Positions 41,601-49,701 of a DNA stretch of 64,000 nt are shown one piece after another. Both the position numbers and the translations under genes were made by a program. Within the stretch, counting starts at the first letter, position 1, and every line of letters starts with the position of its first letter. This DNA comes from Saccharibacillus alkalitolerans. GTDB lineage: Bacteria; Bacillota; Bacilli; Paenibacillales; Paenibacillaceae. Below the pieces are notes generated by a model. It was not told the origin of the DNA and did no database searches. It worked only from the letters and a program-made list of their open reading frames with translations. The stretch is taken from NCBI RefSeq assembly GCF_011090185.1, contig NZ_JAAFGS010000006.1:186001-250000 (forward strand), in the 5' to 3' direction.

Positions 41601-43217
41601 ATGAATCTTTTAAAAGGAATGTTCGGCGCAATGATTACGGTCGGCCTGCTCAGCGGATGCGGGACTTCTTCCGAACCGTCCGCGAAATCCGCCGAGCCTG
41701 CGGCACGCGCAAATAAGACAGAACTCGTTTACGCTTCGGCCAAAGATATCAACGATATGAATCCACATTTGTACACCGGCTCCATGCCGGCGCAGGGCAT
41801 TGTCTACGAATCGTTGGTGGAAAATACGGAAGAAGGAATCAAACCGCTGCTCGCGGAATCCTGGGATGTCTCTGAAGACGGGAAAGTATATACGTTTCAT
41901 TTGAGAAAAGGCGTGACGTTTCATGACGGCGAGCCGTTCAACGCGGAAGCGGTCAAGAAGAATATCGACGCCGTGCAGAGCAACGCGGAGAAGCACGCGT
42001 GGATCAAGCTGTCCACCAAAATCAAGGAAACGAAGGTGATCGACGATTCCACGTTTCGGCTGGTGCTGTCCGAACCTTATTATCCGGCGCTGCTGGAGCT
42101 GACGATGACCCGGCCTTATGTGTTTCTTTCGCCGAAAGATTTCGTGGACGGAGAGACCAAGAACGGCGTAAACGGTTATCACGGAACGGGGCCTTATGTA
42201 TTGGCGGAACACAAAGTCGAAGAATCGGCGACGTTCACGGCGAACGAAAAGTACTGGAACGGAGCTCCGGCGATCAAGAAAATTACGGCACGCGTGCTCC
42301 CTGCCGGAGAAACGACGCTGCTTGCGCTGCAAAAAGGCGAAGTCGACTTTATCTTTACCGACGACCGAGGCGCGGACAGTCTGGATGTCGAAGCGATGAA
42401 CGGACTGGTCGATTCCGGCAAATATCAGCTGGTTCGCAGCGATCCGATGAATACGAAGATGATCGTGGCGAACAGCGGCAAATCGGGCAGCCCGGCCGCA
42501 GAAACGGCGGTCCGCCGGGCAGTCTGGCATGCGATCGACCGACAAACGATCGCGCGCGATATCATGGGCGGAACGGAGACGCCGGCGGAGACGCTGTTTT
42601 CGGCCAACGTCAATTACGCGGCTTCCGATCTGACGCCGATGGCTTACGATCCCGGGCAGTCGAAGCGGCTGCTTGAAGAAGCGGGATGGAAAGCGGACGG
42701 CGGCGGACAGATCCGCATGAAGGAAGGGCGCCCGCTGAAGATGCAGCTGTATTACGACAGCAGCTCTTCTTCGCAGAAAACGCAGGCGGAGTTCATTCAG
42801 CATTCGTTGAAAGAAATCGGGGCCGAGCTGGAACTGGTCGGCGAAGATTCGTCGTCGATCGCCAACCGGAGAGCGACGGGCGAATACGATCTCCTGTTCA
42901 ATCAGACGTGGGGACTCGCATACGATCCGCAGAGCACCATCGCCGCGTTTACTTCCGATTCCGCATACAAGCATACGACAAGCGGCATCGCGGACGCGGA
43001 CAAACTGTACGACATGATCGACGAAGTCATGGTGTCGATGGACGAAGCTCGGCGCAAATCGCTGTATGCCGACATTATGCGCACCGTTCATGACGAAGCG
43101 GTATTCATTCCGCTGACGAACGGTTCGGTTACGGTCATCGCTCCGCGGGGGCTTCAAGGCGTGGCGTTCAAACAAACCCAGTTCGAACTTCCGTTCGAGC
43201 GGATGAGCTTCGAATAA
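41601..43217 (+). CDS. Nickel/opine-metallophore ABC transporter substrate-binding lipoprotein
   Basis: The 538-residue lipoprotein (lipobox LLSGC, Cys20) belongs to family 5 solute-binding proteins and resembles NikA and staphylopine-binding CntA. Examples are MNPHLYTGSMPAQGIVYESL, YTFHLRKGVTFHDGEPFNAE and YHGTGPYVL. Because the operon carries a Zur-type operator and a CntE-like exporter, import of a zinc-metallophore complex is more likely than free nickel. The ATG at 41601 follows GGAGGT; a longer frame lacks a ribosome site and signal. Confidence 0.88.
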   Translation: MNLLKGMFGAMITVGLLSGCGTSSEPSAKSAEPAARANKTELVYASAKDINDMNPHLYTGSMPAQGIVYESLVENTEEGIKPLLAESWDVSEDGKVYTFHLRKGVTFHDGEPFNAEAVKKNIDAVQSNAEKHAWIKLSTKIKETKVIDDSTFRLVLSEPYYPALLELTMTRPYVFLSPKDFVDGETKNGVNGYHGTGPYVLAEHKVEESATFTANEKYWNGAPAIKKITARVLPAGETTLLALQKGEVDFIFTDDRGADSLDVEAMNGLVDSGKYQLVRSDPMNTKMIVANSGKSGSPAAETAVRRAVWHAIDRQTIARDIMGGTETPAETLFSANVNYAASDLTPMAYDPGQSKRLLEEAGWKADGGGQIRMKEGRPLKMQLYYDSSSSSQKTQAEFIQHSLKEIGAELELVGEDSSSIANRRATGEYDLLFNQTWGLAYDPQSTIAAFTSDSAYKHTTSGIADADKLYDMIDEVMVSMDEARRKSLYADIMRTVHDEAVFIPLTNGSVTVIAPRGLQGVAFKQTQFELPFERMSFE

Positions 43218-43245
43218 GCCGGCCGCCGGGGGAGGAGGAAACCGA

Positions 43246-44181
43246 ATGAAGCTTTATACGGCAAGGCGGCTCCTGCTGGCGCTGCCTTTGCTGCTGGCCA
43301 TTTCCTTTTTGACTTTCGTGCTGATCAATTTGTCTCCGATGGACCCGGCCGTGGTCGTGCTGCAGGCTCAGGAAGTGCCGCAGATTACGGATGCGCTGAT
43401 TGCGCAGACGAAGGAAGAGCTGGGGATGAACCGACCTTTTCTGACCCGTTACGCGGATTGGCTGCTGGACTGCCTGCGGCTGGATTTCGGAAAGTCTTAC
43501 GTTACGGGAGAGCCGGTCTGGTCGCTGCTCGGGCCGGCTTTTTTGAATACGCTGAAACTGACGCTTGTCGCTTCGGCAGCGATTATTTTTTTCTCGGTGC
43601 TGCTGGGCGTGATCTGCGCGGTAACGGAAGGCAGAGCCCCCGACAAGTCGATCAGGGGAACTGCTTTTCTGATGACCGCGATTCCTTCCTATTTGCTGGC
43701 TTCCGTGATGATCTGGATGTTTTCCGTTCGGTTGAATCTGCTGCCGACCAGCGGAATGGGCACCTATAAGCATTACATTTTGCCGGCGTCGGTCATTGCG
43801 GTCAGCTACGCGGGACTGTATTTCCGCAGCGTCCGGACCTCGATGCTCAGCCAGTTGAACGAAGATTACGTGCTGTATGCCAGAGCTTCGGGATTGAGCG
43901 AAAAGCGAGTTACGCTGCATATTTTGCGCAACTCGCTGCAGGTGGCCGTATCGATCTTCGGAATGGCGATTCCGATCGTTCTGGGGAGCACGGTCGTAAT
44001 CGAAAACGTGTTTGCCTGGCCAGGACTGGGCCGTCTGAGCGTGCGTTCGATTCTGGGTCGGGATTTCCGGGTCATTCAAGCTTACGTGCTGCTGCTGGCT
44101 TCAGCTTTTGTCGTTTTCAATACGCTGTCGGACATCGTCAACGCGGCCATGAATCCCCGGCTGAGAAAGGGAATGTCATGA
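43246..44181 (+). CDS. Metal/oligopeptide ABC permease (NikB/CntB-like)
   Basis: The 311-residue permease has six helices and the family start RLLLALPLLLAISFLTFVLI. The EAA-like loop reads LYARASGLSEKRVTLHILRN. GGAGGAGGA precedes the ATG. It forms the channel with the following gene. Confidence 0.92.
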   Translation: MKLYTARRLLLALPLLLAISFLTFVLINLSPMDPAVVVLQAQEVPQITDALIAQTKEELGMNRPFLTRYADWLLDCLRLDFGKSYVTGEPVWSLLGPAFLNTLKLTLVASAAIIFFSVLLGVICAVTEGRAPDKSIRGTAFLMTAIPSYLLASVMIWMFSVRLNLLPTSGMGTYKHYILPASVIAVSYAGLYFRSVRTSMLSQLNEDYVLYARASGLSEKRVTLHILRNSLQVAVSIFGMAIPIVLGSTVVIENVFAWPGLGRLSVRSILGRDFRVIQAYVLLLASAFVVFNTLSDIVNAAMNPRLRKGMS

Positions 44182-45065
44182 AAAGACTGCTTAATCTGGG
44201 AAGGGACAAGCTGGCCGTCCTGTCGCTGATCGTAATCGGCTCAGTGTTGACGGCGGGAATTTTCGCGCCGTTCGTCGCGCCGCACGATCCGCAGCAGGTG
44301 AACATGGGGCTGCGCTACGCCGGCATGTCCTCGGCCTATTGGCTCGGCAACGATCATCTGGGCCGCTGTATCCTGTCCCGATTGATCTACGGCATTCGTC
44401 CCAGCGTGCTGTGGGTGCTGGTCGCTTTGCTGGCTTCGGTCGGGGTCGGGGCGCTGTTGGGATTGGCAGCCGGATATTTCAGGGAAAAAATCGATGCGGT
44501 CATTATGCGGATCTGCGATGTCTTCCTGTCTTTTCCCGGTTATGTGATGACGCTTGCGGTGGTTGGGATTTTGGGCCCGGGACTGGAAAATATTCTGATC
44601 GCCTTCATCGCTACCAAATGGGCCTGGTTTGCCCGGGTCATTCGGACTTCCGTTATGCAGTATGCGGAAAAAGACTATATCAAATTCGCGCGCGCGTCGG
44701 GAATCGGCCACGTCCGGATTATTCGCACGCATATCGTGCCGGCGGCTTTTGCCGATATCGCCGTCGTGTCAAGCAGTTCTGTTTGTTCGATGATTCTGCA
44801 AATTTCCGGCCTGTCTTTTCTCGGGCTGGGCATTCAAGCTCCGAACCCGGAATGGGGCATGATGCTGAACGAAGCGCGGGAAGTCATGTTCTCGAAACCT
44901 CAGTTGATGCTGGCGCCGGGAATCGCGATCGTGGCAGTCGTATCGGCGTTCAACTTCTTGTCGGACGCGCTGCAGGTCGCTCTCGATCCCAAACTCGGCG
45001 CGTCCGCCGAAAGCCGCCGGAATAAGGAGGGGAAACAGGCTCGTTATGAATATATTGGAAGTTGA
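44178..45065 (+). CDS. Metal/oligopeptide ABC permease (NikC/CntC-like)
   Basis: The 295-residue permease has the DppC/NikC start FAPFVAPHDPQQVN, LGNDHLGRCILSRLIYGIR and the loop KFARASGIGHVRIIRTHIVP. The start overlaps the NikB-like stop by 4 bp (ATGA). It is the second membrane subunit of the importer. Confidence 0.93.
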   Translation: MKRLLNLGRDKLAVLSLIVIGSVLTAGIFAPFVAPHDPQQVNMGLRYAGMSSAYWLGNDHLGRCILSRLIYGIRPSVLWVLVALLASVGVGALLGLAAGYFREKIDAVIMRICDVFLSFPGYVMTLAVVGILGPGLENILIAFIATKWAWFARVIRTSVMQYAEKDYIKFARASGIGHVRIIRTHIVPAAFADIAVVSSSSVCSMILQISGLSFLGLGIQAPNPEWGMMLNEAREVMFSKPQLMLAPGIAIVAVVSAFNFLSDALQVALDPKLGASAESRRNKEGKQARYEYIGS

Positions 45066-45870
45066 ACATTTGAAGGTGTGGGAAGCCGGCAGCGGAAAGT
45101 CCATTGTCCACGAAAGTTCCTTCGATGTGCGGGCGGGCAGGTGTCTGGCAATCGTAGGGGAGAGCGGCAGCGGCAAGTCCGTCACCTGCCGTTCGATCGT
45201 TCGGCTGAACAAATCTTCTCTTCGCCAATCCGGCGCGATCCGTTTCAAAGGCGAAGATCTGAATGCTCTGCCGTTCAAAGCTCTGCGGAACAAAAGAGGC
45301 CGGCAGATTTGCATGATCCTGCAAAACGGCATGAGCGCTTTCGATCCTTCCTGCGCGGTCGGCGTGCATTTGCGCGAAACGCTGAAGCGGCATTACGGCT
45401 GGGGTCGCGGCGAGATCGAGGCTCGGATGATCAGCGCGATGGAGAGCGTAAGGCTCAAAAATCCGTTAGACGTCATGAACAGCTATCCTTATCAGCTGTC
45501 GGGCGGCATGCTGCAGCGGGTCATGATCGCGCTCGCGCTTGCGCTGGAACCGGATCTTGTCATTGCCGACGAGCCGACCACCGCGCTGGATACGCTGTCC
45601 CAGTTCGAAGTCGTCGAGCAGCTGATCGGGCTGCGCGAGCGGCTCGGAGGATCCATGATTTTTGTGTCCCACGATCTCGGCGTCGTACGCCGGATCGCCG
45701 ACGACGTGCTCGTCATGAAAAACGGGGAGATCGTGGAGCGGGGCGGCGTCTCGTCCGTATTCGAACAGGCGCGGCATCCGTATACGCAGTATTTGATCTC
45801 GACGCGTTCGGAACTCGGCGCCGGCTTCAAGACGCTTATGAAAGGAGGCGTTTCGGATGCTCAGCGTTAG
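45046..45870 (+). CDS. ABC ATP-binding protein (NikD/CntD-like)
   Basis: The 274-residue ATPase has Walker A GESGSGKS, signature LSGGMLQRVMIALAL, Walker B LVIADEPTTALD and switch His in FVSHDLG. The start overlaps the upstream permease gene by 20 bp. Confidence 0.94.
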   Translation: MNILEVEHLKVWEAGSGKSIVHESSFDVRAGRCLAIVGESGSGKSVTCRSIVRLNKSSLRQSGAIRFKGEDLNALPFKALRNKRGRQICMILQNGMSAFDPSCAVGVHLRETLKRHYGWGRGEIEARMISAMESVRLKNPLDVMNSYPYQLSGGMLQRVMIALALALEPDLVIADEPTTALDTLSQFEVVEQLIGLRERLGGSMIFVSHDLGVVRRIADDVLVMKNGEIVERGGVSSVFEQARHPYTQYLISTRSELGAGFKTLMKGGVSDAQR

Positions 45871-46606
45871 AAACGTCGAGAAGTCTTACGGCAGGGGCGG
45901 TTTGTTTTCCGAGCGCAAGCAGTCCGTTCTCAAAGGCGTTTCGTTCGAATGCGCTTCGGGAGAATGCCTGGGAATCATCGGGGAGAGCGGCAGCGGAAAG
46001 TCGACGCTCGGCCGCCTGATCCTCGGCCTCGAAAAGCCGGATGGCGGCGAGGTTCTGTTCGGCGGCGAGCCGGTCGGAAGTCCGAAGCGGACTGCGGGCA
46101 GCCTCAGCGCCGTGTTTCAGGATTACGGGTCGTCCATCAATCCTTTTTTCACGGTGGAAGAAGCGATCGCGGAGCCGATGGCCGGGGGCGGATTCGGTGG
46201 CGGAAAGAAGCGGAGGGAAGACATCGACCGCCTGCTGCTTCAAGTCGGACTGAATGCTTCGTACCGAAGCAAATATCCGCACGAGCTGTCAGGCGGCGAA
46301 GCCCAGCGGGTCTGCATCGCTAGGGCCGTCTCTACTCGTCCCCGCTGCATTCTGCTCGACGAAGCGGTTAGCTCGCTCGACGTATCGGTGCAGATTCAAG
46401 TGCTTCGTTTGTTGAAAGAGCTTAAAAGCAGCCTGAATATGAGTTATATTTTTATTACGCACGATATTCAGGCCGCCGCCTACTTATGCGATCGGATCAT
46501 TATTTTCAGGGAAGGCCGCATCGAGGAGACGATGGCCGTCGAACATCTGAAAGACGTCCAATCGGCATACGCCCGTAAGCTTCTGGACGCGCTGATCACT
46601 TTTTGA
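45857..46606 (+). CDS. ABC ATP-binding protein (NikE/CntF-like)
   Basis: The 249-residue ATPase partners the previous one: Walker A GESGSGKST, signature LSGGEAQRVCIARAV, Walker B ILLDEAVSSLD and switch His in FITHDIQ. Asp-Glu-Ala replaces the usual Asp-Glu-Pro, which is common in the NikE group. The start overlaps the NikD-like gene by 14 bp, after GGAGGCG. Confidence 0.93.
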   Translation: MLSVRNVEKSYGRGGLFSERKQSVLKGVSFECASGECLGIIGESGSGKSTLGRLILGLEKPDGGEVLFGGEPVGSPKRTAGSLSAVFQDYGSSINPFFTVEEAIAEPMAGGGFGGGKKRREDIDRLLLQVGLNASYRSKYPHELSGGEAQRVCIARAVSTRPRCILLDEAVSSLDVSVQIQVLRLLKELKSSLNMSYIFITHDIQAAAYLCDRIIIFREGRIEETMAVEHLKDVQSAYARKLLDALITF

Positions 46607-46624
46607 AACAGGAGGAAGTCTATT

Positions 46625-47827
46625 GTGAAAGGAGCTATGTCCTGGCCTTTTTTGCGCCTGTACCTGCTGGCTCTGCTGTATTTCAGCGGAAACTCCATCT
46701 TGAACGTCATCATTCCTCTCAAGGGAGCGGAAGAAGGGGCCAGCAGTACGGCGATCGGACTCATCATGGGCGCTTACATGTTCACGACGATGTTTTTCCG
46801 CCCGTGGGCCGGACATTTCATCCCAAAATACGGTTCGATTCGGATCCTAAGGTCAATTCTGCTCGTGAACGGAATATCGCTGGTCCTTTATGCCATGGTC
46901 GGCCTGGAAGTATTCGTCGTCGCGCGGATCATGCAGGGGATTTGCACGGCCTTTTTCTCCATGGCGCTGCAGATCGGAATCCTCGACGCGCTGCCGGAAG
47001 AAGACCGGTCGCAGGGCATTTCGATGTATTCGCTGTTTTCGTACATCCCCGGGATCGCGGGTCCCCTTCTTGCGCTCGGCATCTGGCAAAACGGCGGTGC
47101 GAGCGGTTTTGCGCTGACGATGACGGGCATCGCGGTGTTGACTGCCGTTTTCGGATACACCGTTCGCGGAAGCGAAGTCGAACAGCCGGCTTCGAAGCGG
47201 CAGGGCGAAGAGAAGATGCCGGCGGAAGCGGGCGGAATCCGTTCGTTCGGACAGCTGCTCCGCAATCCGCACCTGCTCAAATGCAGCCTTCTCATGCTGA
47301 CGGCTTCGGTCGTCTTCGGGGCCGTCACGACGTTCATGCCCTTGTACGCGCGTGAAGTTCGCAGCGGCCATGCCGGTATCTACTTGATGCTTCAGGCGGC
47401 GGCGTTGGTCGGGATGCGTTTTGCGTGGAGAAAAAGAATGCCGTCGGACGGCCGGTGGCATACGCGGTTTATGGTCGTTACGCTGCTGCTGCTGACCTTC
47501 GGGGCCGCCGGCGTCAGCGCCGCGCTTGCGGGAGGGGTTTGGTTTTTGTACGCCGGAGCGGTTCTGATCGGCACGTCGCAGGCGCTGCTGTATCCGACGC
47601 TTATGGCGTACCTGTCGTCCGTGCTGCCCAAGGCGAACCGCAACGTCCTCATCGGATTGTTTATCGCGTCGGCGGATCTCGGCACGTCGCTCGGCGGCGT
47701 GTTGATGGGACCGCTGGCCGACCTGTTTTCGTATTCCGGAATGTATGCCGCCTGCGCCGTCCTGGCGGGCTCCGCGATTCTGGGTGCTTACGGACGCAAA
47801 ACGAACCAAAAAGGACTCCCTGCATAG
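46625..47827 (+). CDS. MFS transporter, CntE-like metallophore exporter
   Basis: The 400-residue protein has twelve predicted helices with the MFS loop 2-3 motif RPWAGHFIPKYGSIRIL and loop 8-9 equivalents. Its position as last gene of a Nik/Cnt-type ABC operon is that of cntE, the staphylopine exporter. The start is GTG at 46625 after GGAGGAA, 18 bp behind the last ATPase gene. The genes for opine metallophore synthesis (cntL, cntM) are not in the window. Function as exporter of such a compound is inferred from context. Confidence 0.82.
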   Translation: MKGAMSWPFLRLYLLALLYFSGNSILNVIIPLKGAEEGASSTAIGLIMGAYMFTTMFFRPWAGHFIPKYGSIRILRSILLVNGISLVLYAMVGLEVFVVARIMQGICTAFFSMALQIGILDALPEEDRSQGISMYSLFSYIPGIAGPLLALGIWQNGGASGFALTMTGIAVLTAVFGYTVRGSEVEQPASKRQGEEKMPAEAGGIRSFGQLLRNPHLLKCSLLMLTASVVFGAVTTFMPLYAREVRSGHAGIYLMLQAAALVGMRFAWRKRMPSDGRWHTRFMVVTLLLLTFGAAGVSAALAGGVWFLYAGAVLIGTSQALLYPTLMAYLSSVLPKANRNVLIGLFIASADLGTSLGGVLMGPLADLFSYSGMYAACAVLAGSAILGAYGRKTNQKGLPA

Positions 47828-47839
47828 GGGGTCCTTTTT
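47808..47839. terminator. Bidirectional terminator, MFS gene / amidase gene
   Basis: AAAAAGGAC pairs with GTCCTTTTT. The 5' arm lies inside the last codons of the MFS gene. Confidence 0.85.
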
Positions 47840-47844
47840 CGTCG

Positions 47845-49320
47845 TCAATCCAGCTTCAGATACTCCTTGATTCCCGCTACGATCGCTTCCGCGACCTTCT
47901 GTTGAAAGTCTTCGCGCATCATGAGCGTTTCTTCTTCCTTGTTGCTCAAAAAGCCGATTTCCACGAGGGCGGCAGGCATGGTCGTCTGGCGGATCACGAT
48001 AAAGTTGGCCTGCTTGGAACCGCGGTCCCGAAAGCCCGTAGCCGCCTGCACGTGTTTTTGAATGACGTCCGCCAGCGATTTGCTGCGGGCGGCGTCGGCA
48101 TAATAGGTCTCGGTTCCGACGGCGCTGCTCGACGAAGCTTTGTTGCCGTGAATGGACAGAAACAGGTCGGCTCCGGCGTCATTGGCCATTTTGGCCCGTC
48201 CCGAGCGGGTAACGAACGTATCGTCGCTGCGGGTCATGATCAGGTCGATGTCCGGCTCCTGCTTGAGCAGGGCGGCGACTTTCAGGCTCAGCGGGAGCAC
48301 CATGTTCTTTTCTTTGACGCCGGTAATGCCGATTCCGCCGGGGTCCTGGTCGCCGTGGCCGGGATCGATCACGACGATCTTTTTGCCGTTCGCGCCCGCC
48401 GGGGGAGCGGTTCCGCCGTCGTTCAGATCGACGATGACCAGATTGCCCTGGGTGTACAGGTTGTAGCCCGCGCTTCGATTCAGGTCGAGCACGACCCGCA
48501 CCGTGGAAGGGCTCTGGCTGAACAGAGAATAGCGGACCTGCTTGACCAGCGAAGAACCTTCGACCGGCAGCGCGGCGATCTGGCCGAGGTTCAGATTCCC
48601 GTTCCGGAGCAGCGCAGGTCCGAACGCGCTGCCGGGCAGGTCGACGACGATCCGGTCGGGATTTCGCAGCAGCGTGCCCTGCGGAACGACGGGCGAATCG
48701 GCTGCGATTGTCAGCCGGCTGTCGCTGAAACTGATGGCGTCGATCGAGGCCGATGTCTCGGCAGCGTTCGACGCCGGAGCCGGAGCGGGAACCGAAGGCG
48801 CAGCCGGCGCAGGAGCCGGATTGGACGGCATCGCCGGTTCGGCGGAGTCCCGGGGATTCTCGGCCGGCGTTTGAAGATAAACGGTTCCGGTCGCCTGCTG
48901 CCATTTGACGCCGAGCCCCATCTGCGAACCGACGAACCGAAGCGGCACGTATGTCGTGTTCGCGCGAACGAACGGAGCCTGCTGCAGGGCGACAGGCCCG
49001 CTGCCGGAATCGGCGCTGACGCTTCCGAGCGTCAGCACGAGCGGGGAAGGCGAGCTGCCGATCGTGACTTTTTCCGCCGACTTGTTCCAATTGACCGCGT
49101 AGCCCAGCTGCTCGGACACGACCCGAATGGGCACCATCGTCGTTCCCGCGACGACGACCGGTTCGGCGCCTTCGAGCGTTCGGTCGTCCAGTACGATGCG
49201 GGTCCCCGCTTCCGGACCCGCGGCATGCGCGGCCGGCCCGGGAAGTACCGGAGCGAGCAGCAGCGCGGCCGCGGCGAAAGCCGCAGCCGCTTTTTTCCAT
49301 ACTTGTTGAGTGAGTTTCAT
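47845..49320 (-). CDS. N-acetylmuramoyl-L-alanine amidase (paralogue A)
   Basis: The 491-residue exported wall hydrolase has a signal peptide ending at AHAAG, a copper-amine-oxidase-N domain (35-150, MVPIRVVSEQLGYAVNWN and YVPLRFVGSQMGLGVKW), a Pro/Ala-rich linker, an AMIN domain (about 190-295, RIVVDLPGSAFGPAL) and an Amidase_3 catalytic domain. The catalytic domain has the zinc ligands in VIDPGHGDQDPGG and FLSIHGN and the catalytic Glu in LVEIGFLSN. It cleaves the amide between MurNAc and L-Ala. The start follows AAAGGAGAA. It is a tandem paralogue of 49702-51168. Confidence 0.93.
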   Translation of the reverse strand: MKLTQQVWKKAAAAFAAAALLLAPVLPGPAAHAAGPEAGTRIVLDDRTLEGAEPVVVAGTTMVPIRVVSEQLGYAVNWNKSAEKVTIGSSPSPLVLTLGSVSADSGSGPVALQQAPFVRANTTYVPLRFVGSQMGLGVKWQQATGTVYLQTPAENPRDSAEPAMPSNPAPAPAAPSVPAPAPASNAAETSASIDAISFSDSRLTIAADSPVVPQGTLLRNPDRIVVDLPGSAFGPALLRNGNLNLGQIAALPVEGSSLVKQVRYSLFSQSPSTVRVVLDLNRSAGYNLYTQGNLVIVDLNDGGTAPPAGANGKKIVVIDPGHGDQDPGGIGITGVKEKNMVLPLSLKVAALLKQEPDIDLIMTRSDDTFVTRSGRAKMANDAGADLFLSIHGNKASSSSAVGTETYYADAARSKSLADVIQKHVQAATGFRDRGSKQANFIVIRQTTMPAALVEIGFLSNKEEETLMMREDFQQKVAEAIVAGIKEYLKLD

Positions 49321-49430
49321 TTCGCTTCTCCTTTGCTTTCCGAACGGCTTCGGCGTTCGGCGTGCTTATAAGGAGGATGCCCGGAACCCGCAAAAGGTTC
49401 CCGGCGCGCCCTGAAACGAACAAGAAGCAT

Positions 49431-49459
49431 AAAAAAAACGGACGCCGGGGGGCGTCCGT
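49431..49459 (-). terminator. Minus-strand terminator downstream of amidase B
   Basis: CGGACGCC pairs with GGCGTCCG (49440-49459), and on the minus strand it is followed by eight T. It lies about 240 bp beyond the amidase B stop. Confidence 0.8.
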
Positions 49460-49504
49460 TAACGTGCCTTGAAAGTCTAATTCCGAGTGAAGAGAGAAGG
49501 CGGA

Positions 49505-49615
49505 GGGAGAAATTCAATGAAGGAGCGCCAGCGTTCGCCTTTGAAATCGGGAAAATTCCACTGGAATTCGATTCTTTTTCCCGATTTCAACACGCGACCG
49601 GAATGAATTTCTCCC
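49505..49615. repeat. Nested inverted-repeat island
   Basis: Outer arms GGGAGAAATTCA (49505-49516) and TGAATTTCTCCC (49604-49615) are perfect. Inner arms TTGAAATCGGGAAAA (49541-49555) and TTTTCCCGATTTCAA (49576-49590) are also perfect, with a 20-base loop containing ATTCCACTGGAAT. This is a 111-bp foldback element with no coding potential. Confidence 0.8.
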
Positions 49616-49662
49616 GCAGTCCTTGAGCTTCTACAGCGAATAGGGCTTTCTAGGCGACCTGA

Positions 49663-49682
49663 CGGACGCCGGGGGGCGTCCG
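49663..49682. repeat. Second copy of the amidase terminator hairpin, no T-run
   Basis: The 20-bp hairpin at 49440-49459 is repeated exactly 223 bp away. This copy lacks a flanking T-run on either strand. Confidence 0.7.
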
Positions 49683-49701
49683 TTCCGATTTGCCGCAAAG
49701 G

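Larger units (their letters stand above)
49321..49701. other. 381-bp region between the amidase paralogues
   Basis: It holds a terminator (49431-49459), a nested inverted-repeat island (49505-49615) and a second copy of the terminator hairpin (49663-49682). No gene is seen. The promoter of paralogue A must lie between about 49330 and 49430, but no convincing -35/-10 pair is visible. Confidence 0.6.

Noticed and set aside
41601-47827. Dedicated nickel uptake system (nikABCDE)
   Set aside because: The subunits look like Nik proteins, but the Zur-type operator and CntE-like exporter favour a zinc or broad metallophore system, so no nik symbols are given.
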